DNA of 64,000 nucleotides, from NCBI RefSeq assembly GCF_000816845.1, contig NZ_CP006877.1:3357001-3421000 (forward strand), written 5' to 3'. Both the position numbers and the translations under genes were made by a program. The notes beneath the pieces were generated by a model that worked only from the letters and a program-made list of their open reading frames with translations, searched no databases and was not told the DNA's origin. Positions 31,577 through 43,114 of the stretch are shown piece after piece. How positions within the stretch are numbered: position 1 is the stretch's first letter; the number at the start of each line of letters is the position of its first letter. Source of the stretch: Rhizobium gallicum bv. gallicum R602sp (GTDB lineage Bacteria > Pseudomonadota > Alphaproteobacteria > Rhizobiales > Rhizobiaceae).

Positions 31577-32299
31577 TCACCACAAATAGAAGAATGCGAA
31601 GATGAATACCCAGACGAGATCGACGAAGTGCCAGTAGAGACCCATGATCTCAACGATCTCGTAATCACCCTTGCGGCTGGTAAAAAAGCCCCGCCGCTCC
31701 GTGTCGAAATCACCGCGCCAGACCTTGCGGGCGACGATCAGAAGGAAGATTACGCCGAAAGTGACATGGGTGCCGTGGAATCCCGTGATCATGAAGAACG
31801 ACGAACCGAATTGCGCCGCACCCCAGGGATTTTCCCAGGGCCGCACGCCTTCCGAGATCAGTTTCGTCCATTCGAACGCCTGCATGCCGACGAATGTCGC
31901 GCCGAGAACCGCTGTCAACAGCATCAGGGCAGCCGTCCGGCCGCGTTCGCGGCGATATCCAAAATTGACAGCCATCGCCATCGTGCCGGAACTGCTGATG
32001 AGGACGAAGGTCATGATGGCGATCAGGATCAGCGGCAATTCCTGCCCACCGATATGAAGTGCGAAGACCTCGCTGGGATTCGGCCAATCGACAGGCGTAG
32101 ACATGCGCGCAGTCATATAGGCAAGCAGAAAGCAGCCGAAGACGAAGGTGTCGCTGAGGAGGAAGATCCACATCATGGCCTTCCCCCACGAGACGTTCTT
32201 GAACGCCCGCTGGTCGGAAGAGAGATCGGCCGCGATCCCACGCAGGCCTTCGGGCCGCTGGAGTGTTCCGCCGGTTTGCGCTTGCGTATATTCAGCCAT
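31577..32299 (-). CDS. coxC: Cytochrome c oxidase subunit III
   Basis: A 240-residue protein with five hydrophobic segments and the normal subunit III landmarks: SWGKAMMWIFLLSDTFVFGC, FVGMQAFEWTKLISEGVRPW, FGSSFFMITGFHGTHVTFGV with the conserved Glu region and HGTH, and a YWHFVDLVWVFIF end. Upstream by 10 bases is the second III-type gene; the subunit IV gene overlaps or follows immediately. Confidence 0.9.
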   Translation of the reverse strand: MAEYTQAQTGGTLQRPEGLRGIAADLSSDQRAFKNVSWGKAMMWIFLLSDTFVFGCFLLAYMTARMSTPVDWPNPSEVFALHIGGQELPLILIAIMTFVLISSSGTMAMAVNFGYRRERGRTAALMLLTAVLGATFVGMQAFEWTKLISEGVRPWENPWGAAQFGSSFFMITGFHGTHVTFGVIFLLIVARKVWRGDFDTERRGFFTSRKGDYEIVEIMGLYWHFVDLVWVFIFAFFYLW

Positions 32300-32309
32300 C
32301 CTTCATCCC

Positions 32310-33017
32310 TCACGAAATCAGCTGGCGGCAGAGATCGACGAAATCATTCGCCCAGCCGGCAAAGAGTGCGAAGAGAACCACCCAGACGAAAAGCATGAAA
32401 TGCCAGTAGACGGCGCAGAGCTCGAGGCTGAGGTACAGCCTGCGGGCAGGGAAACGACTGTCGAAGGCCCTGCCCGTCGTGCGGCCGAGCACCGCCAGAC
32501 CGCCCAGAATGTGCAGGCCGTGCAGGCCGGTCAGCATGTAGAAGAAGCTGTTGGCAGGATTGTCGGCAAGCACGTAACCGGCCGCCGCAAGCTCCCGCCA
32601 CGCCATCACCTGTCCGGCGAGAAAGAGGAATACCGTCGCCAACCCCAAAAGAAGCGCAACCCGCATGATGTCGCTACGACCGCGGCGTGCCTCGCCTTTT
32701 GCCCATTCGAGCGCGACGCTGCTGAGCGCAAGCGCGGCGGTGTTGACCCAGAGCAGCCCGGGAATGGGCGTCGCCCACCAGTCGGCTGCCGCCATGCGCA
32801 TGGAGTAGGCGCTAATCAGAAGCGCAAAGAGCGCGCCAACTACGGCGAGGAAAATGCCGAGCCCGACCCTGGCGGGCGCGATCGGCAATCGCTTTTGGCC
32901 GGCCGACTCGGTCACCAGTCCCACTTCCAGCCACGGCTTGGATGTCAGCCGGTGCTGGGTCATCCACCAAAGGACGATGACGGCGATGACCGCCAGGAAG
33001 ATCATCATGACGCTCAT
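32310..33017 (-). CDS. Second cytochrome c oxidase subunit III-like protein
   Basis: A 235-residue membrane protein. An N-terminal membrane anchor (MSVMMIFLAVIAVIVLWWMT) precedes a subunit III-like body (GLLWVNTAALALSSVALEWA, GYVLADNPANSFFYMLTGLH, YWHFMLFVWVVLFALF). It lacks part of the first helices of a canonical subunit III and has an extra N-terminal helix. Two III-type genes together occur in some alphaproteobacterial oxidase operons. Its ATG overlaps the subunit I stop codon by four bases, so translation is coupled. Confidence 0.85.
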   Translation of the reverse strand: MSVMMIFLAVIAVIVLWWMTQHRLTSKPWLEVGLVTESAGQKRLPIAPARVGLGIFLAVVGALFALLISAYSMRMAAADWWATPIPGLLWVNTAALALSSVALEWAKGEARRGRSDIMRVALLLGLATVFLFLAGQVMAWRELAAAGYVLADNPANSFFYMLTGLHGLHILGGLAVLGRTTGRAFDSRFPARRLYLSLELCAVYWHFMLFVWVVLFALFAGWANDFVDLCRQLIS

Positions 33018-34792
33018 GAAGCTGCTCCCGCCGTCGTCCGGGCGGTGCCCGGATCATTCTGCGCAAGGAAGTCCTGGCTATTGCCTGGCACGCTGTAATC
33101 ATACGCCCAACGGTAGACCACCGGCAGTTCCTTGCCCCAGTTGCCATGCACCGGCGGGGTCTGCGGCGTCTGCCATTCCAGCGTTGTCGCACGCCACGGA
33201 TTGCCGCCGGCTTCCCGGCCCCTGAAAAGGCTCCAGACCAGGTTGAACAGGAAGACGATCTGCGCTGCCCCGACAATCAGCGCAGCAGCGGTGATGAAAA
33301 CGTTCAGCGTATCGGCGGACGGCGGAACGAAAGCCGTCTCGCCCATCTCATAATAGCGGCGAGGCACGCCCACCAGGCCGAGATAGTGCATGGGAAAGAA
33401 GATCGCATAGGTGCCGATGAACGTGGTCCAGAAATGGATGTGCCCCAGCGTCTCGTCCAGCATGCGCCCGGTCACCTTCGGATACCAATGATAGATCGCA
33501 CCGAAAATGACCAGGATCGGTGCCACGCCCATCACCATGTGAAAATGCGCCACCACAAACATCGTATCGGACAGCGGCACGTCGACGACCACATTGCCGA
33601 GGAACAGCCCCGTCAGGCCGCCATTGACGAAAGTCAGAATGAAGGCGAGCGCAAAAAGCATCGGCAGCGTCAGGTGGATATCGCCGCGCCAGAGCGTCAG
33701 CACCCAGTTATAGACCTTGATCGCTGTCGGCACCGCAATGATGAGCGTCGTGACGGCAAAGAAGAAGCCGAAATTCGGGTTCATGCCGCTGACATACATG
33801 TGATGCGCCCAGACGATGAAGCTGAGCGCCCCGATGATCAGGATCGCCCAGACCATCATGCGATAGCCGAAGATATTCTTTCGCGCATGCGTGCTAATGA
33901 GATCGGAGACGATCCCGAAGGCGGGGAGCGCCACGATATAGACCTCGGGATGGCCGAAGAACCAGAAGAGATGCTGGAAAAGGATGGGACTGCCGCCACC
34001 CTGCTGCAGCTGCGTGCCCATCTCCACGATGGCAGGCATGAAGAAGCTCGTCCCGAGCAGCCGGTCGAACAGCATCATCACGGCGGCAACGAAAAGTGCG
34101 GGAAAGGCAAGCAGCGCCATGACCGTCGCGGTGAAAATTCCCCAGACCGTCAGCGGCATGCGCATCAGCGTCATGCCGCGCGCGCGTCCCTGCAGCACGG
34201 TCACGACATAATTCAGGCCGCCCATCGTGAAGCCGATGATGAACAGGATCAGCGACGACAGCATGAGAATGATGCCCCAGTCCTGTCCGCCCGGCGTGCC
34301 CGAAAGAATGGCTTGCGGCGGATAGAGCGTCCAGCCGGCCCCGGTTGGTCCGCCGGGCGCGAAAAATCCGGCGACGAGCACCAGCACGGCGAGCAGATAG
34401 ATCCAGTAACTCAGCATGTTGGCATAGGGAAACACCATGTCCCTGGCGCCGAGCATCAGGGGAATGAGGTAGTTGCCGAAACCGCCGAGAAACAGTGCGG
34501 TGAGAAGATAGATCACCATGATCATGCCATGCATGGTGATGAACTGGTAATAGTGCTCCGCGTCGATGAAAGCGAAGTAACCGGGAAAGGCAAGCTGCAG
34601 GCGCATCAACCAGGACAGGACGAGCGCCACGAAACCGATCGCCATCGCCGTCACCGAGTATTGGACGGCAATGATCTTGGCATCCTGGCTGAAGACATAT
34701 TTCGTCCACCAGCTCTTCGGATGGTAAAGTTCCACATCTTCGACTTCTGCAGGCGGGATGACCTCCCCGGCGCCCGATCGGATATCGACCAT
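33014..34792 (-). CDS. coxA: Cytochrome c oxidase subunit I
   Basis: Core heme-copper oxidase subunit that reduces oxygen and pumps protons. The 592-residue product has about twelve helices. Landmarks are HYYQFITMHGMIMVIYLLTA (low-spin heme ligand), FWFFGHPEVYIVALPAFGIV with the His-Tyr pair, IVWAHHMYVSGMNP, TAIKVYNW and VAHFHMVMG (heme ligands). The start is MVDIRSGAGEV with GGGAGG about ten bases upstream; a longer Arg-rich frame is not protein-like. No fused subunit III domain. Confidence 0.95.
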   Translation of the reverse strand: MVDIRSGAGEVIPPAEVEDVELYHPKSWWTKYVFSQDAKIIAVQYSVTAMAIGFVALVLSWLMRLQLAFPGYFAFIDAEHYYQFITMHGMIMVIYLLTALFLGGFGNYLIPLMLGARDMVFPYANMLSYWIYLLAVLVLVAGFFAPGGPTGAGWTLYPPQAILSGTPGGQDWGIILMLSSLILFIIGFTMGGLNYVVTVLQGRARGMTLMRMPLTVWGIFTATVMALLAFPALFVAAVMMLFDRLLGTSFFMPAIVEMGTQLQQGGGSPILFQHLFWFFGHPEVYIVALPAFGIVSDLISTHARKNIFGYRMMVWAILIIGALSFIVWAHHMYVSGMNPNFGFFFAVTTLIIAVPTAIKVYNWVLTLWRGDIHLTLPMLFALAFILTFVNGGLTGLFLGNVVVDVPLSDTMFVVAHFHMVMGVAPILVIFGAIYHWYPKVTGRMLDETLGHIHFWTTFIGTYAIFFPMHYLGLVGVPRRYYEMGETAFVPPSADTLNVFITAAALIVGAAQIVFLFNLVWSLFRGREAGGNPWRATTLEWQTPQTPPVHGNWGKELPVVYRWAYDYSVPGNSQDFLAQNDPGTARTTAGAAS

Positions 34793-34823
34793 GATATGTC
34801 CGTCCTCCCTGTTCCTCCGATAG

Positions 34824-35648
34824 TTACTGCGCCTGTTCTGCCGGCTGCGCTTGCCCCGATGCCAGCATCTGCGTGAATGTCGTCTGCTCCGCCAGCCACG
34901 CCTGGTAGGCGACCTCCTCATCGATCATGACCGTTCCGCGCATTTGCGAATGCCCGACGCCGCACAGCTCGGCGCAAAGGATTTCGAACGTTCCCGTGCG
35001 CGTCGGCGTAAACCAGAAATAGGTCACCATGCCGGGGATCATATCCATCTTTGCCCGGAACTCCGGCACGTAGAAATCATGAAGGACGTCGATCGAACGA
35101 AGCAGGACCTTGACCGGCTTGCCGATCGGCAGGTGCAACTCACCTCCCTCGACGATGACGTCGTCGAGCCCTGCGGTGTCGTTCTTGTTCAGGCCAAGGG
35201 GATTTTCCGGACTGACCTCACGGGTATCGGATTTCCCCAGCCGTCCGTCTGCGCCCGGCATCCGGAAACTCCACTGCCACTGTTGAGCGACGACCTCGAT
35301 CTGGTGCGCATCGGCGGGCACGGTGATGAACTGGTTCCACACGACGAGCCCGGGCGCAAGCATCGCGGCAACCCCGACGGAGGTTACCACCGCAAGCCAT
35401 ATCTCCAGCCGCCTGTTTTCCGGCTCATAGGCAGCCTGGTTTCCGGGTTTGTGCCGGAACCGGAACACGCAATAGGCCATGAAGGAACCCACCGCCACGA
35501 ACACCAGACCGGTGATCGCAAAGGTGATCAGCAGGGTGTTGTCGATGTAGCTCCAGTTGGAGGCGATCGGCGTCCACCACCACGGGCTCAGCAAATGGAA
35601 CACGACGGATCCCACGACCAGCAGAACCAGAACCAGCACGATAGCCAT
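34824..35648 (-). CDS. coxB: Cytochrome c oxidase subunit II
   Basis: Electron-entry subunit. The 274-residue protein begins MAIVLVLVLLVVGSVVFHLL, with GGAG and good spacing, then a second transmembrane helix (LLITFAITGLVFVAVGSFMA). The periplasmic cupredoxin domain carries VLHDFYVPEFRAKMDMIPG and the CuA site CAELCGVGHSQM. An unusual insert (SDTREVSPENPLGLNKND) lies between the usual QWQWSF region and the CuA domain. Subunit I follows 31 bases downstream. Confidence 0.93.
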   Translation of the reverse strand: MAIVLVLVLLVVGSVVFHLLSPWWWTPIASNWSYIDNTLLITFAITGLVFVAVGSFMAYCVFRFRHKPGNQAAYEPENRRLEIWLAVVTSVGVAAMLAPGLVVWNQFITVPADAHQIEVVAQQWQWSFRMPGADGRLGKSDTREVSPENPLGLNKNDTAGLDDVIVEGGELHLPIGKPVKVLLRSIDVLHDFYVPEFRAKMDMIPGMVTYFWFTPTRTGTFEILCAELCGVGHSQMRGTVMIDEEVAYQAWLAEQTTFTQMLASGQAQPAEQAQ

Positions 35649-35793
35649 TGCCTGCTCCTTGAACTGTGACTTGCCACAGGGCGAAATCCGCAATCCGTCG
35701 GTGTATTTTTAGCATTATCTCACGAACAAGTCGTGTGGACAATGACGACAGCGAAAGCGGCGTTGCGGCGACCGTAAGGCATTCGCATCACAT

Positions 35794-36180
35794 CTATTGG
35801 GAAAACTGCTTGAGGTAAGCGATGAGGTTGTTGATCTCGCTGTCATCCTTCAGCCCGGCAAACACCATCTTCGTTCCCTTTATCTTTCCCTTGGGATCGT
35901 GGAGATAGTCGCGCAGTGTTGCCTCATCCCAAACAAGCCCGCCCTCGCCTGCTTTCTTCATTGCCGGGGAATAGCTGAAATTCGGATGCGTCGCCGCCTT
36001 CCTGCCAAGAATCCGGTTCAGCGACGGACCGACCTTGTTCTTGTCCGTATCGGCCACATGACATATGGCGCATTTTTTGAAAACAGTAGCGCCCGCCGCG
36101 GCATCGCCCTCTTGGGCATTCACGCCAAAAGCAGGAAGCATGGCAACACATAAGCCGGCTAAGAGAATGCGATACCGCAT
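35794..36180 (-). CDS. Exported class I cytochrome c
   Basis: A 128-residue c-type cytochrome. MRYRILLAGLCVAMLPAFGV followed by NAQEG is a signal peptide. The heme site CAICH is at residues 37-41, KVGPSLNRILGRKAAT follows, and the distal Met ligand is in GTKMVFAG near residue 105. This is the mitochondrial-type cytochrome c fold. It is first in the oxidase operon and is a likely electron donor to the CuA subunit downstream. The gap to the subunit II gene is 145 bases. Confidence 0.9.
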   Translation of the reverse strand: MRYRILLAGLCVAMLPAFGVNAQEGDAAAGATVFKKCAICHVADTDKNKVGPSLNRILGRKAATHPNFSYSPAMKKAGEGGLVWDEATLRDYLHDPKGKIKGTKMVFAGLKDDSEINNLIAYLKQFSQ

Positions 36181-36361
36181 GACAACCCAATCCTCCCAGG
36201 TTGCCTGAAACGACGGCCGGCGCCATGTTTCTATCGCAATATGGCTTGCCGTGTTGTCGCCGCTGCAGGCGGGTGACACTTGTGCGATCAGGAAAAAGCT
36301 ATGCCTCCTCGCCGATAAGTCAATTCATCCAATAAGATTGTGCTGAAACGAATGACGCAGG

Positions 36362-36389
36362 CAAAAAAGCCGGCGCATTGGCGCCGGCT
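36362..36389 (-). terminator. Terminator of glmM
   Basis: AGCCGGCGC and GCGCCGGCT pair nine bases around ATTG; on the minus strand TTTTTTGC follows. It lies 24 bases after the glmM stop. Confidence 0.85.
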
Positions 36390-36412
36390 GTGATCGATCA
36401 TCCAAGGCAGAA

Positions 36413-37765
36413 CTAAGCGGCGGTACGGACGCCCGAGATCATGCCGATCAGCTCGTTGACAATGCGCTCGATCTGCGCCCGGTCGTCGCCTTCCGCCATG
36501 ACGCGGATTAGCGGTTCGGTGCCGGAGGGGCGGATAACGAGGCGGCCGTTCTTGGAAAGCTCGGCTTCCGCATCGGCGATTGCCTGCTGCACCTGCAGGT
36601 CTTCCAGCGGCTTGCCGCTGGAAATGCGGACATTGCGCAGAAGCTGCGGCACCGGCTCGAAGCGGCGGCAGACTTCGCTGACGGTCTTGCCAGTGCGCTT
36701 GACGGCAGCAAGAATCTGCAGCGCGGCAACAAGGCCATCGCCGGTCGTGCCGTAGTCCGAGAGCACGATATGCCCGGACTGTTCGCCGCCGACGTTGAAA
36801 TTGTGCTGGCGCATGTGCTCGACGACATAGCGGTCGCCAACCTTGGTGCGGGCAAGACCCATCCCCTTGCCTTCGAGAAAGCGTTCCAGGCCGAGGTTCG
36901 ACATCACGGTCGCAACGATGCCGTTGCCGCGAAGCTGCTGGTTCTCCGCCCACGTTTCGGCGATCACCGCCATCAGCTGGTCGCCGTCGACCATCGTGCC
37001 GTTTTCATCCACGATGATGACCCGATCGGCGTCGCCATCGAGCGCGATACCGATATCGGCCCGCACTTCGTCGACCTTCTTCTGCAAGGCAACGGGGCTC
37101 GTGGAACCGCAGTTGAGATTGATGTTGGTCCCGTTCGGCTCGTTGCCGATCGTTACGACATCGGCGCCGAGTTCCCAAAGCACGGCCGGTGCCACTTTAT
37201 AGGCGGCACCATTGGCGCAGTCGATCGCAATCCTCAGGCCCTGCAGCGTGACATCGCGCGGCAGCGTGCGCTTCGCATGCTCGATGTAGCGGTCATGCAC
37301 GCCATCGATGCGCTTGGCACGGCCGATGTCGTCGGACTTGGCAAGTTGCGTGTGGAGATCCTTCTCCATCAAGTCTTCGATCTGTATTTCGATATCGTCG
37401 GAAAGCTTGTAGCCGTCGGGGCCAAAGAGCTTGATGCCATTGTCCTCGTATGGATTGTGCGAGGCGGAAATCATGACGCCGATATCGGCACGCAGCGAAC
37501 GTGTCAGCATGGCGACTGCGGGCGTCGGAATCGGGCCAAGAACGAATGCATCGACACCAGCGGCCGTGAAGCCCGCCACCATGGCATTTTCCAGCATATA
37601 GCCGGAGAGACGCGTGTCTTTGCCGATGACCACGCGATGGCGGTGATTGCCGCGGCGGAAGATCGTACCGACTGCAATGCCGACCCGCATCGCCAGATCC
37701 GGCGTCATCGGGAAGATATTCGACTGCCCGCGAATGCCGTCTGTGCCGAAGTAACGTCTTTTCAT
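36413..37765 (-). CDS. glmM: Phosphoglucosamine mutase
   Basis: Interconverts glucosamine-6-phosphate and glucosamine-1-phosphate, towards UDP-GlcNAc for peptidoglycan and LPS. The 450-residue protein has all family motifs: [10 protein letters not shown] at residues 4-13, the phosphorylated Ser at 102 in [15 protein letters not shown], the metal loop LDGDADRV, and the C-terminal phosphate-binding [15 protein letters not shown]. It lies downstream of ftsH on the same strand, the usual rhizobial order, but a terminator between the two implies its own promoter. Confidence 0.96.
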   Translation of the reverse strand: MKRRYFGTDGIRGQSNIFPMTPDLAMRVGIAVGTIFRRGNHRHRVVIGKDTRLSGYMLENAMVAGFTAAGVDAFVLGPIPTPAVAMLTRSLRADIGVMISASHNPYEDNGIKLFGPDGYKLSDDIEIQIEDLMEKDLHTQLAKSDDIGRAKRIDGVHDRYIEHAKRTLPRDVTLQGLRIAIDCANGAAYKVAPAVLWELGADVVTIGNEPNGTNINLNCGSTSPVALQKKVDEVRADIGIALDGDADRVIIVDENGTMVDGDQLMAVIAETWAENQQLRGNGIVATVMSNLGLERFLEGKGMGLARTKVGDRYVVEHMRQHNFNVGGEQSGHIVLSDYGTTGDGLVAALQILAAVKRTGKTVSEVCRRFEPVPQLLRNVRISSGKPLEDLQVQQAIADAEAELSKNGRLVIRPSGTEPLIRVMAEGDDRAQIERIVNELIGMISGVRTAA

Positions 37766-37950
37766 ATGGTCCCCTATGCTTTCAGCGCGCCAAGAAGGCA
37801 GCGCGTTGCGCCAAGCAATTCAAGCCGCAGAGACGATTCGCCCCAATACAAAGCCTCATTGCGGCCTCTTCATGATAGCGGCATGCCACAAATCCTATGC
37901 GCCATCACGTAAATTACCAAGAAAATTGATTATATCCCGTTACCGACGGA

Positions 37951-37985
37951 AAAAGGCCGGATCTTCTGCTGGAAAATCCGGCCTT
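37951..37985 (-). terminator. Terminator of ftsH
   Basis: AAGGCCGGAT and ATCCGGCCTT form a ten-pair stem; on the minus strand TTTTTCC follows. It separates ftsH from glmM. Confidence 0.85.
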
Positions 37986-38006
37986 GTTCGTTCGAGTTGC
38001 TTTCCG

Positions 38007-39938
<1,932 letters not shown>

Positions 39939-40036
39939 TGAACTCCCCAGCACTGCAACAACCGCCTCATGGCAGCCGTCTTATTTGGCTTCTAACATAG
40001 GGTTGCGCTGTGCCGTTGCCAAGGCGATACACTCTG

Positions 40037-41395
40037 TCAGATGGCTTTTCCGTCAATAAGACCTAAAGGCGGGCTTGGATAGGGGCGCATTCCAAAAGCC
40101 GCCGCGAGGCTTTCAGCAAAGATGAGATCAAATCGTGTCAAAAAGCGGTCGAACAGCGCAAAATACCGCGTGAGAGTGACATCCGGATGAGAATTCATGC
40201 ACAGGTTCGCGTCAGCGGCGACTGAAATGCGTGGCTGAGCTGCCAAGGCCCGCTTGAGCGCAGCTTTTGGCAATCCAGCCACGCGCCGTGGCTGGATTGC
40301 CGTGGCAAGCACGGGAACGAGGGAGGAGTTGGCGGAACGTGCGATAACCGTCAGATCGAACGACGATCTATTCTCGACAACAAACCGGCCATCCCAGATG
40401 CCGCGCTCTGCGGGCGCAACGACCAGTGGCAAGATGCCGCGGCTTTCGCGTGCAAGGTAAAGGCCGTCGCGTCTTAGATCGAAAACCACTCTGCTTGCGG
40501 TCATGCGTCGGGGCGTGCCTGCGGTTACGAGAGCGAGAATGCGATCCATCTGCACGCGGCCTGGCGCAAAGCGTTGTCCGCCGAAAACGGCCGCAAGACG
40601 GCCGAGCGCATAACCGAGCACGTCCAGGGGCGCCTCAAGTCCATCTCTGTCCACGCGGCCCAGCCCTTCGCACGGAAGGGTAAAATGACGGCCGAGCCAT
40701 TGGGCCGCCTGCCGTGAAAGCTCCAAGCGGATGTCGCCGTAAGCGTCTGCCTCCGGGGCGCCCTCACCCGCCAATGCGGCGCGCGTCCGCACGCGCTCAT
40801 ATTTAAGATCCTCATTGCTTGGATCATCGAGCCAAGGCAAGGCTCGGGCCGACAGAAATGCGCGGATATCGGCGCGCAGGCACGAAAGAAACGGCCGGGC
40901 GATCCAGACCCGGCGCTCAAAGAGAACGGCATCGGCGATGCCGGTGGAGGGGTTGTCGCTGCGCGCGCTGCGCATCGCTCGCGTCTCCCGCTGATCGTCC
41001 AGCGTATGCGCCGTCACGATGAGATTAGCGTCAAGTTCCGCCGCGGCATCTGCGAGCAGTTCGTAACGTGCCTCACGGGCGGCCACCATGATGCCGGTTT
41101 TTGGTTTGGGATCGCGCCAGACATGGATCACGTGGGCAATGCCGAGCGATTTGCATAAGGCTGCGACATGGCGCGCCTCATCTGCCGATTCTGCGCGCAG
41201 ATCGTGGTCGATCGTCGCGGCGCATAGGGAAATTTGGGAATTGGGTTCGGCCTTCAGCGCTTCCAAAAGTGCAAGAAGCAGACCGGTCGAATCGCTGCCG
41301 CCGGAGATGGCGACGAGAATACGCGTCGGGCTGGCAAGCGAACGGAGAAAGCGACGGGCCGCGGCCTCGGGCGAAAGCACAGTGTCCGGAGACAA
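40037..41395 (-). CDS. tilS: tRNA-Ile lysidine synthetase TilS
   Basis: Converts the wobble C of tRNA-Ile2 (CAU) to lysidine, so AUA is read as Ile and not Met. The 452-residue product has the PP-loop SGGSDST at residues 31-37, then LRAESADEARHVAALCKSLG and ARYELLADAAAELDANLIVT (AHTLDDQRETRAMR), the family's HxxDDQ region. The C-terminal part is longer than in E. coli and poorly conserved. It lies between cpoB and ftsH on the same strand, eleven bases after the cpoB stop. Confidence 0.92.
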   Translation of the reverse strand: MSPDTVLSPEAAARRFLRSLASPTRILVAISGGSDSTGLLLALLEALKAEPNSQISLCAATIDHDLRAESADEARHVAALCKSLGIAHVIHVWRDPKPKTGIMVAAREARYELLADAAAELDANLIVTAHTLDDQRETRAMRSARSDNPSTGIADAVLFERRVWIARPFLSCLRADIRAFLSARALPWLDDPSNEDLKYERVRTRAALAGEGAPEADAYGDIRLELSRQAAQWLGRHFTLPCEGLGRVDRDGLEAPLDVLGYALGRLAAVFGGQRFAPGRVQMDRILALVTAGTPRRMTASRVVFDLRRDGLYLARESRGILPLVVAPAERGIWDGRFVVENRSSFDLTVIARSANSSLVPVLATAIQPRRVAGLPKAALKRALAAQPRISVAADANLCMNSHPDVTLTRYFALFDRFLTRFDLIFAESLAAAFGMRPYPSPPLGLIDGKAI

Positions 41396-41405
41396 ACCGG
41401 AATCC

Positions 41406-42425
41406 TCAGCAGGAGAGGCGCTTCTGTTCGCTCGCGACCTTGCTTATGACAGCGCGCGAAGCCTTCGGGTAACGCTTGGTGACTTCCTTGAGCGTCGCAC
41501 AGGCCGTGTCGTTATTGTCGAGTGCAGCCAGCGACATGCCGAGCTTCAGTAGCATTTCGGGCGCCTTTTCGGACGAGCCGTATTTCTTGTGGGCATTCAG
41601 GAAGGTCTTGGCGGCCTCATTGAACTTGCCCTGGGAATAGAGCGCTTCGCCCAGCCAGAAATTGGCATCGGCAGCCCGAGCGCTTCCCGGATACTGCGCG
41701 ATATACTGGGTGAACTGCTCTTCGGCAATCGCGTAATCACCGGAAAGGACGTGACCGTAAGCGGCCTTGTACTGATCGGTCTCGCTGCCGAGAGATGCGG
41801 TCTGCTGCGGCGACGTCCCGGCATTCACGTCGGGAAGCGGCGCTGAACCGACCTCGGCGCTCTCATTCACGCTGCCGCCGATCGGATTGCCGTTCTGATC
41901 GAACTGGATCGAGCCCAGCTGCTGCGGCGGCCGCCCGAAACCGCTGTCCGACGGAACGTCGTTGGAGGGAGCCCTTTCGGCTCCCTGTGGTGTCTCGATG
42001 ATCGTCGCGACATCGTCGTTCTGGCGCTGGGGGCGTGCATCGGCCTGCCCGGAAGCCGGAGGCTGCAGATCCGCCTCGCTCTTCTTCGTGTTGCCCTTCG
42101 AACCAGCGGCACCGCCGCTCTTTTCCAGATCCTGGAAGCGAAATTCGTTGTCTTCCTGCGTCTTGCGCAGTGATTCCTGCATCTGCAGGATCTGGAAGCT
42201 CATTTCCTCGATGCGGCCGTTCAGTTGACGCAGTTGCTCTTCGAGTTGCTGCACGCGCATTTCCGCGCTGCTGCTCTGCACGTTGACCGCCGGCGGCGTC
42301 TGCGTCTGGCTTTGCGCAGGCTTGCCGCCAAAGTTCATGCCGAGAAACGAAGCGGAATAAGCCGCTCGCTCGGTTCCGGTTACGGCCGCGAGGCAGAGCA
42401 AGCCTGCCACGACAAGTTTCTTCAT
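41406..42425 (-). CDS. cpoB: Cell division coordinator CpoB (YbgF)
   Basis: A 339-residue periplasmic protein of the Tol-Pal cluster, which links outer-membrane constriction with peptidoglycan synthesis. MKKLVVAGLLCLAAVTGTER is a signal peptide and the chosen start. An N-terminal coiled coil (MRVQQLEEQLRQLNGRIEEM) oligomerises, then a long Pro/Gln/Ser-rich linker (about residues 115-210). The TPR part has YKAAYGHVLSGDYAIAEEQF, FWLGEALYSQGKFNEAAKTF and PEMLLKLGMSLAALDNNDTA. A terminator before it suggests attenuated read-through from pal. Confidence 0.9.
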   Translation of the reverse strand: MKKLVVAGLLCLAAVTGTERAAYSASFLGMNFGGKPAQSQTQTPPAVNVQSSSAEMRVQQLEEQLRQLNGRIEEMSFQILQMQESLRKTQEDNEFRFQDLEKSGGAAGSKGNTKKSEADLQPPASGQADARPQRQNDDVATIIETPQGAERAPSNDVPSDSGFGRPPQQLGSIQFDQNGNPIGGSVNESAEVGSAPLPDVNAGTSPQQTASLGSETDQYKAAYGHVLSGDYAIAEEQFTQYIAQYPGSARAADANFWLGEALYSQGKFNEAAKTFLNAHKKYGSSEKAPEMLLKLGMSLAALDNNDTACATLKEVTKRYPKASRAVISKVASEQKRLSC

Positions 42426-42533
42426 AGGTTTCGTCCTGTCCCAGTGATTCTTCGCGCCTGGATGGCACGAACAGGAGATTTTTCCAATTACCTTCAAAAA
42501 GCAACGGAGTCTGGCCAAAGTGTGTTCAAAAAG

Positions 42534-42562
42534 AAAGGCGGCCCGCGAAGGAGCCGCCTTTT
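42534..42562 (-). terminator. Terminator between pal and cpoB
   Basis: AAAGGCGGC and GCCGCCTTT pair nine bases; the minus strand then runs into TTTCTTTTTG. It lies 24 bases after the pal stop, so cpoB may be made by read-through or its own promoter. Confidence 0.75.
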
Positions 42563-42586
42563 CGCAACACAATATATTTGAGGGGA

Positions 42587-43114
42587 TTACATACCGGCGC
42601 CGCCGAGAACAGTGACTGCACGGCGGTTCTGCGACCAGCAGGAAATATCGTCGCAGACGGCGACCGGACGTTCCTTGCCGTAGGAGATCGTCTTCATGCG
42701 CTGAGCCGGAACACCGCGCGAAGAAAGGTAATCCTTGGTGGCGGCAGCACGGCGGGCGCCGAGTGCAAGGTTGTATTCGCGCGTGCCGCGCTCGTCGGCA
42801 TGGCCTTCGACGGTGATCGCATAGTTCGGGTAGCGAGCCAGCCACTGTGCCTGGCGGTCGAGTGTCTGGGCAGCGTCGGCACGGATCGAGGTCGAGTCAG
42901 TGTCGAAGAAGATGCGGTCGCCGACGTTGACGGTAAAGTCCTGAGCCGAACCCGGCGTTGCGGCACCTGCACCGAGGCCGAGCTCGCCAGCGCTGTTCGG
43001 CGTCTTCTTGTTGGCGCAGCCAGCGAGCGCCAGACCGGCAACGAGTGCGATCATGACGGGGTTGCGGGCGAAATACTGCATGCGGCTCATTGCCGGGGTG
43101 TGAATTCGGCTCAT
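42587..43114 (-). CDS. pal: Peptidoglycan-associated lipoprotein Pal
   Basis: A 175-residue outer-membrane lipoprotein that binds peptidoglycan and TolB. The lipobox LAGC has its modified Cys at 33, preceded by a hydrophobic segment, with an extended N-terminal leader. The OmpA-like domain reads DRIFFDTDSTSIRADAAQTL, YAITVEGHADERGTREYNLA, LGARRAAATKDYLSSRGV and SYGKERPVA. AGGAG eight bases upstream supports this start; an ATG eight codons later is possible. Confidence 0.95.
   Translation of the reverse strand: MSRIHTPAMSRMQYFARNPVMIALVAGLALAGCANKKTPNSAGELGLGAGAATPGSAQDFTVNVGDRIFFDTDSTSIRADAAQTLDRQAQWLARYPNYAITVEGHADERGTREYNLALGARRAAATKDYLSSRGVPAQRMKTISYGKERPVAVCDDISCWSQNRRAVTVLGGAGM

Noticed and set aside
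33146..34876. Long open frame (576 codons) on the plus strand, His-rich
   Set aside because: Antisense of the subunit I gene; its His/Arg/Gln-rich composition arises from the reverse complement of membrane-protein codons.
36770..37912. 380-codon plus-strand frame
   Set aside because: Antisense of glmM; no start signals and no motif.
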